Shown piece after piece: positions 1 to 7,380 of a stretch of 29,810 nt of DNA. The notes under the pieces are model-generated. The model was not told where the DNA came from and did no database searches. It worked only from the letters and a program-made list of their open reading frames with translations. This DNA comes from an uncultured Rikenellaceae bacterium. GTDB lineage: Bacteria; Bacteroidota; Bacteroidia; Bacteroidales; Rikenellaceae. The DNA is taken from contig CAJGBR010000016.1 in NCBI GenBank assembly GCA_904501625.1, forward strand, positions 1-29,810, given 5' to 3'. Position 1 is the stretch's first letter, and each line of letters begins with the position of its first letter. Both the position numbers and the translations under genes were made by a program.

Positions 1-36
1 ATAGAGGGAAAACTGTCATTCATGATATAGTAGCTT

Positions 37-378
37 TCATATTTTACGTTTGCGGTATATGATATATTTCTGGAGATATAGTGCGATTGCTTCGCCAATG
101 CAGAAATATTTCATTGTTTCGGGGATTGTGATACGAGCCTGTTCGCAGACGCGGAAGAAATTATCAATCGTAGCACGGCTGGTAAAAATCACAGCTGTGT
201 GTGCCAACACATCAATGCGTTGTTTCCTGAAATCTGCGACAGAGGTCCCTTCGATTTTAATGAACGGGGTAAATTCAATTTCGAGATTATACTTTTGGAT
301 CAACTCGTAAAAGGGCGACTTTTCAACCATTGCAGGAGCCGGTTGAGAAACAAGTATATTCTTAATTTTCACGCTCAA
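37..378 (-). CDS. hemD: Uroporphyrinogen-III synthase (HemD) N-terminal part, frame interrupted
   Basis: The 113-residue product resembles the N-terminal half of Bacteroidetes HemD, which cyclises hydroxymethylbilane to uroporphyrinogen III in haem/tetrapyrrole synthesis. Visible landmarks are the opening KIKNILVSQPAP, the HTAVIFTSRATIDNFF segment and MKYFCIGEAIALYLQKY followed by YRKRK. Family members are about 250 residues, so roughly half is missing: a TGA stops the frame at 37-39, two codons after YRKRK. A second stop follows in the same frame, but the +1 frame stays open to the window edge, which suggests a single-base frameshift rather than a natural end. It lies 102 bp downstream of the DUF4271 gene on the same strand, a common Bacteroidetes pairing. 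Family assignment is fairly sure; whether the gene is broken, edited or mis-sequenced cannot be decided here. Confidence 0.75.
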   Translation of the reverse strand: MSVKIKNILVSQPAPAMVEKSPFYELIQKYNLEIEFTPFIKIEGTSVADFRKQRIDVLAHTAVIFTSRATIDNFFRVCEQARITIPETMKYFCIGEAIALYLQKYIIYRKRKI

Positions 379-480
379 AAATTTATTTCAATTTTAATTC
401 ACAACTAACGTCGAAATTTACAATTTTTTATCGCAAAAATTGCCTAAAAATTCATATGTAATTATCACATTATCAGAGTA

Positions 481-1221
481 TTATTGTCTGAAAATCAAGG
501 CAATAATAAAGCTACACGGCAAAATTTCGACCCCGCAAAGGTACAAAAACCATTGGAAAATTGAAATTTTTTTGTCGATAAAAAAAATCAACATACGATT
601 TATCGCGAATAAAATGCTGAAAATGAGCAATATGGCAATTATTATAGATGAGATATTCCACAACAGACCTGAAGTCATCGAACCTAATAGAATCCACGGG
701 GTAATTATTACGACTGCAACCGAAAAGAGAATGCCGTTTTGAATGGATAGTTTGCGGATAAAATCCATTCTTCCGATGCAGATTCCGATAATTCTCGATA
801 AAAGATACCGATAGATAGAGAGTGTTAGTAAGAGTGCTGCTGTTGCAAGAAGCACAAATTGCCAGCCACTGAGATTGAATAACTCGACGTTGATCAATTT
901 GAAATGATAATTACATCTCAAGGCATATGCCAATATTGCACCTACAGCTACAAAAATGCTTATTATCGAGACTCGTTTGAGTGCAGAACTATGTTCGTCA
1001 ATGAGTTTTGACAGTTGGTCTTTAAGACGAAATATCTGAAAAATTTCGGAGATGGTTCTTCGATATCTGTAAATCATTATGTTGTATAGCATAAAGACTA
1101 TTACCAACAATGTACTTGTGACAATTTGTTCAGACAAACTGCTTGTAGCACTTATCGCAAGTTCTTGTGTCTGTAATCTTACGGCATCGTTGCCAAAGAA
1201 TCTGATCAGAGTCGAGTCCAT
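481..1221 (-). CDS. DUF4271 family integral membrane protein
   Basis: A 246-residue hydrophobic protein with about six predicted membrane segments. It ends in an FQWFLYLCGVEILP motif that I recognise as the C-terminal signature of the DUF4271 family. The family is found in Bacteroidetes and has no established function. The gene starts 11 bp after lnt and is probably co-transcribed with it; hemD follows on the same strand, as in many relatives. I infer an inner-membrane location from the sequence. The codons for the conserved YLC residues also contain a TACCTTTG promoter-like octamer, listed separately. No catalytic residues are evident and I assign no function. Confidence 0.8.
   Translation of the reverse strand: MDSTLIRFFGNDAVRLQTQELAISATSSLSEQIVTSTLLVIVFMLYNIMIYRYRRTISEIFQIFRLKDQLSKLIDEHSSALKRVSIISIFVAVGAILAYALRCNYHFKLINVELFNLSGWQFVLLATAALLLTLSIYRYLLSRIIGICIGRMDFIRKLSIQNGILFSVAVVIITPWILLGSMTSGLLWNISSIIIAILLIFSILFAINRMLIFFIDKKISIFQWFLYLCGVEILPCSFIIALIFRQ
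536..543 (-). promoter_or_regulatory. Promoter-like TACCTTTG inside the DUF4271 gene, upstream of hemD
   Basis: An exact TAnnTTTG match on the minus strand, about 158 bp before the hemD ATG. It lies in codons for the conserved YLC residues of DUF4271, so coding constraint may explain it. The 102-bp gap before hemD makes an internal promoter plausible; no -33 TTTG is at the usual spacing. Confidence 0.35.
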
Positions 1222-1232
1222 AGAGTCATTGT

Positions 1233-2816
1233 TTAATCAACCAGCAGATTGCGTTTCTTTGTGGAATATGCTATCCAATATAATAGTCCGAGAAATGCTA
1301 CGTATAGTCCGATACGGCCAATCCAATCGCCATACTTTGCGTAGTATGTGATATTGTTATTAAGTGTCAACGAGTGGCTGATTGAAGTTTGTTTGTTCCA
1401 TCCGGCAGACTTGATTATTTCTCCACACGGGGAGATAATGCCTGAGATTCCCGTATTTGCCGAACGTGCAATCCAGCGTCGGAATTCGATTGCTCTCAAG
1501 CGTGCAAATGAGAAGTGTTGACGGTAGCCGGGGGTATCTTTCCACCAACCATCATTGGTTATAATGAACAGAACTTGGGCTCCGTTACGTATGAATTCTC
1601 CGAGGTAATCACCATAAATAGATTCGTAACAGATAGCCGTAGCAGTACAGATACTGTCATTTGAAATAAATACTTCTCGGTTAGGTTGAGTGCCGAGTTG
1701 TCCGTACATACCGCCTAAATCGAGGAAATGCTTTTCAAGAAATTTCATCATTTTGGGATAGGGCATCATTTCAACACCCGGAACAAGTCTCGATTTGTGG
1801 TAGATTGCGACATCGGATGTTGTATCAATTTTGAGTGCCGAATTGTAGTTATCATACCAGAGTTCTTGAAGACGAGAGTATCTTGCCGTAATCGAAGGCG
1901 TTTCTCCCGGAGCATATCTCAAATGGGTAGATGCTCCTGTGATGAATTCTGCATCGGGATATTTTATTTTCAGAAATTTGCGTATTGATTGAATGTTCCA
2001 CGCAGATTCGATATTATCTTCCCAGATACGGTCGATTGCTGTCTCGGGAGCAATAAAATAATCGGTATTGGTTGGTGCTTTCTCGGCCTCGTTCAGGATT
2101 ATTCCGAGTTGTTGCTGTGAGGAGAGCCCTCCGAATTTTTCGTTGTAAGGGTCGATGTTCGGCTGAATGATATGGACATTTATTTTTTTGTTGCCATCAT
2201 CTTCATACCCCTTCAGCATAACGACCGATATAATCATAGGAATAATCAGCCATCCTGTAGCAATGCTCCATTGGGTAATATTTCTGCGATTTATGATTGC
2301 ACGGAAAATTAAAAGATTTGAGACCAACACCCAGAGTGACCCCCCGAGTACTCCGCTGTATTCATACCATTGTACTATCGAGGTGGAGTTGCCGAATCCG
2401 AATCCAAGAGTAGTCCACGGCCAGGAAATTTCGCCGTGAAGGTATATGTACTCGAACATCAGCCATAGAGCAACGAACATCGTATTGCTCAGAGCTTTGG
2501 GAGTTTTGAGATGCATCTTGTGGTAGAGAGAAAAGATGGCGGTCATTAGTCCGGTGTTGATTGCTACGGCAGCCAACATTCCTCCGAAAGTTGCATTGTA
2601 AATCCAGAACGTAGTCAATAGTTGCCAAAGAAAAAATGTCGCAGCAGACCAAGGAATAAATCTTCCGCGTTGTCCCTCAGCTCGTAACTTCAGGCATCGC
2701 TTCTGCAACATTAACAAAGGTACAAATGCCACAAAAAGAGACCAGCCTCCACAACCAAACCACGGCAAACTGAACAATAAAACTGCCGTCAGAGTGTAAA
2801 TTATATTTGCTCGCAT
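1233..2816 (-). CDS. lnt: Apolipoprotein N-acyltransferase
   Basis: Lnt adds the third acyl chain to the N-terminal diacylglyceryl-cysteine of lipoproteins at the periplasmic face of the inner membrane. The 527-residue protein has an N-terminal block of hydrophobic helices (about 1-200), a nitrilase-fold domain (about 213-480) and a last membrane helix near the C-terminus. The Glu-Lys-Cys triad expected of the family is visible: E258 in APETAIDR, K341 in YHKSRLVPG and C396 in AICYESIYGD. The length matches the family. The ATG at 2814-2816 follows a near-consensus TATCTTTA element at 2842-2849. It is the first gene of a minus-strand run with DUF4271 and hemD, and is divergent from the LysE-type gene. 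Confidence 0.93.
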   Translation of the reverse strand: MRANIIYTLTAVLLFSLPWFGCGGWSLFVAFVPLLMLQKRCLKLRAEGQRGRFIPWSAATFFLWQLLTTFWIYNATFGGMLAAVAINTGLMTAIFSLYHKMHLKTPKALSNTMFVALWLMFEYIYLHGEISWPWTTLGFGFGNSTSIVQWYEYSGVLGGSLWVLVSNLLIFRAIINRRNITQWSIATGWLIIPMIISVVMLKGYEDDGNKKINVHIIQPNIDPYNEKFGGLSSQQQLGIILNEAEKAPTNTDYFIAPETAIDRIWEDNIESAWNIQSIRKFLKIKYPDAEFITGASTHLRYAPGETPSITARYSRLQELWYDNYNSALKIDTTSDVAIYHKSRLVPGVEMMPYPKMMKFLEKHFLDLGGMYGQLGTQPNREVFISNDSICTATAICYESIYGDYLGEFIRNGAQVLFIITNDGWWKDTPGYRQHFSFARLRAIEFRRWIARSANTGISGIISPCGEIIKSAGWNKQTSISHSLTLNNNITYYAKYGDWIGRIGLYVAFLGLLYWIAYSTKKRNLLVD

Positions 2817-2841
2817 ATATGTCGACTTGTGAAATTGTGCG

Positions 2842-2849
2842 TAAAGATA
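2842..2849 (-). promoter_or_regulatory. Probable -7 element of the lnt promoter
   Basis: On the minus strand this reads TATCTTTA, one base off the Bacteroidetes TAnnTTTG consensus. It sits about 26 bp upstream of the lnt ATG. No clear TTTG -33 box is seen at the expected spacing. Confidence 0.4.
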
Positions 2850-2863
2850 GGTATAATTGTTTG

Positions 2864-2879
2864 AACTTTTTAAAAAGTT
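2864..2879. repeat. Perfect 16-bp palindrome between the lnt and LysE-type promoters
   Basis: AACTTTTTAAAAAGTT reads identically on both strands. It lies between the two divergent -7 elements (2842-2849 and 2895-2902), where the -33 regions of both promoters would fall. It could be a dimer-binding operator or a chance AT-rich palindrome; there is no loop, so an RNA hairpin is unlikely. Confidence 0.5.
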
Positions 2880-2894
2880 TAGATTAAAATTTCA

Positions 2895-2902
2895 TATCTT
2901 TG
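2895..2902 (+). promoter_or_regulatory. -7 element of the promoter for the LysE-type/cmk/ispH run
   Basis: TATCTTTG matches the Bacteroidetes TAnnTTTG consensus exactly. Transcription would start near 2909, leaving a leader of about 18 nt before the ATG at 2927. A -33 TTTG at the usual spacing is not present. Confidence 0.6.
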
Positions 2903-2926
2903 TCGTTTGTGAATTTAGAATTAGTT

Positions 2927-3604
2927 ATGACTTCAGAGATTATAGAATCATTTTCTTTTTTTGTAAAAGGCTTTTCTGTAGGCTTTATGGCCTCGATTCC
3001 GCTGGGCCCTATTGGTGTGATGTGCATTCAGCGAACACTCAGTAAAGGGCATCGTTCGGGAGTGGTGTCTGGATTGGGGGCAGCTTCGGCTGACTTGATT
3101 TTTGCTATTATTGCAGTTTTCTCACTGACATTGGTAATGTCATTTGTCGAGACCCATATGTCACTGCTCAAGTTGCTGGGTGGAATCTGTGTAATTGTTA
3201 TGGGAGTCTACATATTTTTGAAAAATCCGGCAGTGCAGATACGTAAAAATCGTGCGGGTAAAGGTAGTTTGTGGAGCGATTTTATTACAATATTCTTTCT
3301 TACTTTGACGAATCCTGCATTTATTCTGGTGTTCGTATCACTCTTTGCTGCAATGGGCGTAGGTCAATACACTTCGGGTGGACATATCATCAGCAGTATG
3401 TTCTTGTTGTTGGGAGTCTATCTTGGTGGTAATACCTGGTGGCTGACATTGACTTCACTTGTCAGTCTGCTGAGAAATAAATTTCGTCCACGACATCTGT
3501 TATGGATAAACCGAATTTCAGGTGCATTGATTGCTACACTCGGAATTATTGCCATAGTCAGTATTTTCTTCAATACTCCCATTGACAAAATAGATATTCC
3601 CTAA
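2927..3604 (+). CDS. LysE-type amino acid exporter family protein
   Basis: A 225-residue membrane protein with the LysE/RhtB layout: about six hydrophobic helices and an N-terminal SIPLGPIGVMCIQRTLSKG motif, the characteristic PxGP loop after the first helix. A second conserved region, LTLTNPAFILVF, lies at the start of the C-terminal half. Family members export amino acids or related small molecules; the substrate cannot be read from the sequence. An upstream TTG would add nine residues but overlaps the promoter octamer, so the ATG at 2927 is preferred. The gene heads a plus-strand run and is followed 11 bp later by cmk. Confidence 0.83.
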   Translation: MTSEIIESFSFFVKGFSVGFMASIPLGPIGVMCIQRTLSKGHRSGVVSGLGAASADLIFAIIAVFSLTLVMSFVETHMSLLKLLGGICVIVMGVYIFLKNPAVQIRKNRAGKGSLWSDFITIFFLTLTNPAFILVFVSLFAAMGVGQYTSGGHIISSMFLLLGVYLGGNTWWLTLTSLVSLLRNKFRPRHLLWINRISGALIATLGIIAIVSIFFNTPIDKIDIP

Positions 3605-3615
3605 ATCAGTTTGAA

Positions 3616-4302
3616 ATGAAAAAAATTGTGATCGCAGTTGATGGTTTCTCATCTTGCGGAAAAAGTACATTTGCAAAGAGTGTTGCAGTACGTTTGGGGT
3701 ATGCTTTTATCGATACGGGTGCGATGTACCGAGGTGTTACACTCTATGGTATCGAACACGGATTAATCAAAAATGACAAGATTGATGTTGAACGATTGGT
3801 CAGCTCGTTGGAAAAGATCCGTCTCGAATTTGTATTCAATGCCCAACGTCAGGCAAGTGACCTGTATCTGAATGGTGAAAATGTAGAGAGCCTAATCAGA
3901 ACTATGGAGGTTAGTCGTATGGTCAGCCACGTAAGTTCGATTGGTGATGTGCGTCGTTATTTGACTGCACAACAACGGACAATGGGACAACGAAAGGGTA
4001 TTGTAATGGATGGTCGGGATATTGGAACTACGGTGTTTCCTGATGCAGAGTTGAAGATTTTTATGACGGCTAGACCCGAGATTCGAGCTCAACGCAGATA
4101 TGCTGAACTTACGGCAAAGGGCGAAAATGTTACGATTGAAGATATAATGGTTAATCTGGCAGAACGTGATTTGCAGGATCAGACTCGAACTGAGAGCCCG
4201 TTGAAACAGGCCGATGATGCAATTGTACTGGATAATTCTGAGATGTCCCTCGAAGATGAAATGGTGTGGTTTGAGCAGCAGATAAAAAGATTAGGACTAT
4301 GA
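3616..4302 (+). CDS. cmk: Cytidylate kinase
   Basis: Phosphorylates CMP and dCMP using ATP in cytoplasmic pyrimidine salvage. The 228-residue length is standard. The P-loop is visible at residues 10-18 (GFSSCGKST), followed by the IDTGAMYRGVTLY motif of the CMP-binding region and the MDGRDIGTTVFPDAELKIF segment typical of Cmk. The stop overlaps the ispH start by four bases (ATGA), implying translational coupling. The cmk-ispH adjacency is seen in other bacteria and supports both calls. Confidence 0.96.
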   Translation: MKKIVIAVDGFSSCGKSTFAKSVAVRLGYAFIDTGAMYRGVTLYGIEHGLIKNDKIDVERLVSSLEKIRLEFVFNAQRQASDLYLNGENVESLIRTMEVSRMVSHVSSIGDVRRYLTAQQRTMGQRKGIVMDGRDIGTTVFPDAELKIFMTARPEIRAQRRYAELTAKGENVTIEDIMVNLAERDLQDQTRTESPLKQADDAIVLDNSEMSLEDEMVWFEQQIKRLGL

Positions 4303-5153
4303 ACGTAGAGATAGATTTAAAATCGGGATTCTGTTTTGGAGTGGTCCGAGCTATAGAGATGGCTGAACAGGCACTTACCCAGTCAGGAAAGGTTTGGTCG
4401 TTAGGAGATATTGTTCACAATAGGGTGGAGGTCGAACGACTGAGAAATTTGGGTTTGGAGACAATCAGTATCGAAATGCTGACAGACCAATTGCGAGGGA
4501 AGCATCTGCTCATAAGAGCACACGGCGAGCCACCTCAAACCTATCTGCGAGCAGAGGAGTGTGGTGTAACCCTGACTGATGCAACGTGTCCCGTCGTCGC
4601 ACGACTTCAGAAAAAGGTGCGTCAGGCAGATGAAAAGATGAGAACTATCGGTGGACAAGTGGTTATTTTAGGTAAAAAGGGTCACGCTGAAGTTGTCGGT
4701 CTGGTGGGGCAAGTCGAAGGAGAGGTAATCGTGGTGGAAAAAACTGACGACCTGAAAAATGTCGATTACACACGCCCAGTGATTTTCTTGTCACAAACAA
4801 CCCAGTCATTGGATCTGTTTTGTGAGGTGAGGGATATACTTGTCGCAAATTGTCAGTGTCAGCCTGAAGTACACGATACGATATGTCGCAATGTGGCTAA
4901 TCGTGAGCCCCATCTGATGGAATTTGCAAAAAAACACGATGTTATTGTATTTGTTGCCGGTGCAAAAAGTTCAAATGGGAAAGTGTTGTATAACTGTTGT
5001 TTGAAGGCAAATCCGAAAACAATACTGATAGAGGAGCCGGCTCAGTTAGATCAAAATTTCTTTGTGGGAGCCAATTCGGTAGGAGTTTGTGGTGCAACAT
5101 CTACACCGTTTTGGTTGATGGAGTCTGTTGCTCGAGAAATCGAAACCTACTGA
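4299..5153 (+). CDS. ispH: 4-hydroxy-3-methylbut-2-enyl diphosphate reductase
   Basis: Last enzyme of the MEP isoprenoid pathway; it reduces HMBPP to IPP and DMAPP with a [4Fe-4S] cluster. The 284-residue protein carries the three cluster cysteines at C12 (SGFCFGVVRAIE), C97 (DATCPVV) and C196 (HDTICRNVANRE). Conserved substrate-pocket histidines appear at H40, H75 (RAHGEP) and H129. The SSNGK motif at 224-228 corresponds to the diphosphate-binding SSN loop. The ATG overlaps the cmk stop. Its presence implies the MEP route rather than mevalonate in this organism. Confidence 0.97.
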   Translation: MNVEIDLKSGFCFGVVRAIEMAEQALTQSGKVWSLGDIVHNRVEVERLRNLGLETISIEMLTDQLRGKHLLIRAHGEPPQTYLRAEECGVTLTDATCPVVARLQKKVRQADEKMRTIGGQVVILGKKGHAEVVGLVGQVEGEVIVVEKTDDLKNVDYTRPVIFLSQTTQSLDLFCEVRDILVANCQCQPEVHDTICRNVANREPHLMEFAKKHDVIVFVAGAKSSNGKVLYNCCLKANPKTILIEEPAQLDQNFFVGANSVGVCGATSTPFWLMESVAREIETY

Positions 5154-5194
5154 TGTGAAATTTACAGCATAGGGACTTGCAGTAAAAAGAGATA

Positions 5195-5791
5195 ATGTTA
5201 GAACCATACTATAACATAGATTTGATCGAAGCAGGGTGTGATGAAGCAGGACGTGGTTGTCTTGCGGGAGCAGTCTTTGCAGCAGCGGTTATTCTGCCAA
5301 AAGATTTTCATCATCCATTGTTGAATGATTCTAAGAAACTGACTGCTCACCAGCGAGATTTGTTGCGTCCGATAATCGAACGTGAAGCAGTAGCCTGGAG
5401 TGTCGCAACGGCTACGGCCGAAGAGATTGATCAAATGAATATTTTGAGGGCATCGTTTTTGGCAATGAATCGTGCTGTTGAACAATTATCTGTAACTCCT
5501 GAATTTTTACTGATAGATGGCAACCGATTCTATCCTGCAACGAATATTCCCTATGTGTGTTTCGTAAAGGGGGACGGCAGATTTAGTCCGATTGCAGCCG
5601 CTTCGATATTGGCAAAAACTCATCGTGATCAGTATATTGAAGAACTCGCTGAACAATATCCTCAGTATGGCTGGCGAGAGAATAAAGGTTATCCGACAGA
5701 ACAACACCGAAAGGCTGTAGCCGAATTCGGATTGTCACCATTTCATAGAAAAACTTTCCGGGTGAAGGAACAGCAACTCGAATTGTTCTGA
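5195..5791 (+). CDS. rnhB: Ribonuclease HII
   Basis: Cleaves the RNA strand of RNA:DNA hybrids and single ribonucleotides embedded in DNA. The 198-residue protein has the family signature AGCDEAGRGCLAG with D16 and E17, D108 in LLIDGN, and D145 in AKTHRD, which together form the metal-binding carboxylate set. The KGDGRF-SPIAAASILAK region is also typical. It lies 41 bp after ispH and 11 bp before the first SGNH gene on the same strand, so it is probably part of the same transcript. Confidence 0.95.
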   Translation: MLEPYYNIDLIEAGCDEAGRGCLAGAVFAAAVILPKDFHHPLLNDSKKLTAHQRDLLRPIIEREAVAWSVATATAEEIDQMNILRASFLAMNRAVEQLSVTPEFLLIDGNRFYPATNIPYVCFVKGDGRFSPIAAASILAKTHRDQYIEELAEQYPQYGWRENKGYPTEQHRKAVAEFGLSPFHRKTFRVKEQQLELF

Positions 5792-5802
5792 TAAGTTGTG
5801 TT

Positions 5803-7380
5803 ATGAATAATTTCGACAATAAAAATTACATACCTGTGACATTGGCATTCACTGCCACTGTCGTAGCTGTATTAATTCTAATGATATTTATTCCCGATTT
5901 TAAGATTGGTGGAATCGATTTTCATCGGGTAAATATATTGTCGGATGTTTATAAACCTCACACCAATCCATCAACAAGTGATACAATTCAGTCTGACACT
6001 TCATATCTGTCGCAGGATAGTGTTTTGAGCCTGATTGAAAAGCAATTTTCAGATACGATACTCTCTGTTCAGAATGACCTGAAGAGAGATACTGCTATCA
6101 AACCCGAGCCTATTGTCTGGAAGGTTAAAACTGAATCATCAGATTCTGCAACCAGAAATCTGCCAGGTGCCGATTCGTTGCTGAGGACTACGCTCCCTGA
6201 TAGTATGTATGTGCCGATTGAGGATTTTACGGCAGACGGCCGAGGTCTGAAGAATTTTTTTGCAAAGCTGGATAGCATTTCTCAAATGGATCGTCCTATC
6301 AGAGTGGTATTCTTGGGTGATTCGTTTATTGAAGGTGATATATTTACGATTGATGTTAGGGAAAAACTGCAAGATGTTTTTGGCGGTGGTGGAGTCGGAT
6401 ATATGCCGATGCAATCTCAGGTATCGGCAATGAGAATGAGTGTTAAACATTCTTGTTCAGATATGGAGACACTCTCTTTGGTGAATGTCACTGACGTGGA
6501 TTCCCTCTATGTTAAATCGTTTTCATTGTCAGGACAGATTTTTATTCCGAAAGAGGGCGCTTCTGTTTCATTTTCGGGAGTGAAGTCAAAACGACATCTG
6601 AAAAATTTCTCTACTGCGAGATTGTTGTTTGTTAATCGCGATTCGACAGAGATAACCATTACAGTAAATGATTCGATTGTGCGTAGTTTTGCTCCGCCTT
6701 CCAATAGCAAGATTCAGCAGATTGTAGTGGCTGATAATATCAAAAATATTAAGTTTGAATTCTCTAAGGTGGGACGATTCATATGCTATGGAGCGTATCT
6801 GGAAAATCCGCAGGGAGTCTCTGTGGATAATCAGTCGTTGAGAGGCAGTTCAGGGATTCAGTTGCTGGCATCAAATATTCGTGTGAGTCGAGAAATTAAT
6901 GAGATGTCGCAATGTGATTTGGTAGTGTTGCAGTATGGGTTGAATATAATGACTGAAGAGCAAACAAACTATGATGGTTATACTCAAAAAATGACCTCTG
7001 CTGTGAGAGTTATAAAACGAAATTTCCCTAATGCCGACATTCTGATAATGGGAGTCCCTGACAGAAACGTACTTAAAGAGGGTGTGTTTGTTACGATGAG
7101 TACAATGCAGACTATGATTGCGGCACAGCGACAGATTGCCAAAAATACCGAAACCCTCTTTTGGAATACATTCCAGGCAATGGGTGGCGAAAACTCGATG
7201 TCTGAATTTGTGGACCGTGGTTGGGGAGCAAAAGATTATACCCATATAAATTATCGTGGCGGACGATATATAGCCGATGCATTTGTGAAAGCTCTGTTGT
7301 GGGGAAAACAAAATAAATATTCAGAAATTCAGTGCAAGGTTGATACTACGTCAATAAATCAAGTAGCACAAATGGAATGA
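5803..7380 (+). CDS. Membrane-anchored SGNH/GDSL-family hydrolase (first of a pair)
   Basis: A 525-residue protein with an uncleaved-looking N-terminal membrane helix (about 12-31), a low-complexity Ser/Thr/Asp-rich linker (about 50-135) and an SGNH hydrolase domain split by an insert. Block I is VVFLGDSFIEG with nucleophile S174, block III is the QYGLN segment (G379, N381), and block V is KDYTHINYRG with D478 and H481. Such enzymes act as esterases or acetyl-esterases on glycans or other envelope substrates, here presumably on the periplasmic side; the substrate is unknown. Its last four bases overlap the start of a second SGNH gene. In many Bacteroidetes such pairs sit beside an MBOAT O-acyltransferase gene, but none is in this window. 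Confidence 0.8.
   Translation: MNNFDNKNYIPVTLAFTATVVAVLILMIFIPDFKIGGIDFHRVNILSDVYKPHTNPSTSDTIQSDTSYLSQDSVLSLIEKQFSDTILSVQNDLKRDTAIKPEPIVWKVKTESSDSATRNLPGADSLLRTTLPDSMYVPIEDFTADGRGLKNFFAKLDSISQMDRPIRVVFLGDSFIEGDIFTIDVREKLQDVFGGGGVGYMPMQSQVSAMRMSVKHSCSDMETLSLVNVTDVDSLYVKSFSLSGQIFIPKEGASVSFSGVKSKRHLKNFSTARLLFVNRDSTEITITVNDSIVRSFAPPSNSKIQQIVVADNIKNIKFEFSKVGRFICYGAYLENPQGVSVDNQSLRGSSGIQLLASNIRVSREINEMSQCDLVVLQYGLNIMTEEQTNYDGYTQKMTSAVRVIKRNFPNADILIMGVPDRNVLKEGVFVTMSTMQTMIAAQRQIAKNTETLFWNTFQAMGGENSMSEFVDRGWGAKDYTHINYRGGRYIADAFVKALLWGKQNKYSEIQCKVDTTSINQVAQME

Noticed and set aside
6871..7311. 146-codon open frame on the minus strand inside the first SGNH gene.
   Set aside because: Shadow of the real gene, whose SGNH blocks and length are well supported.
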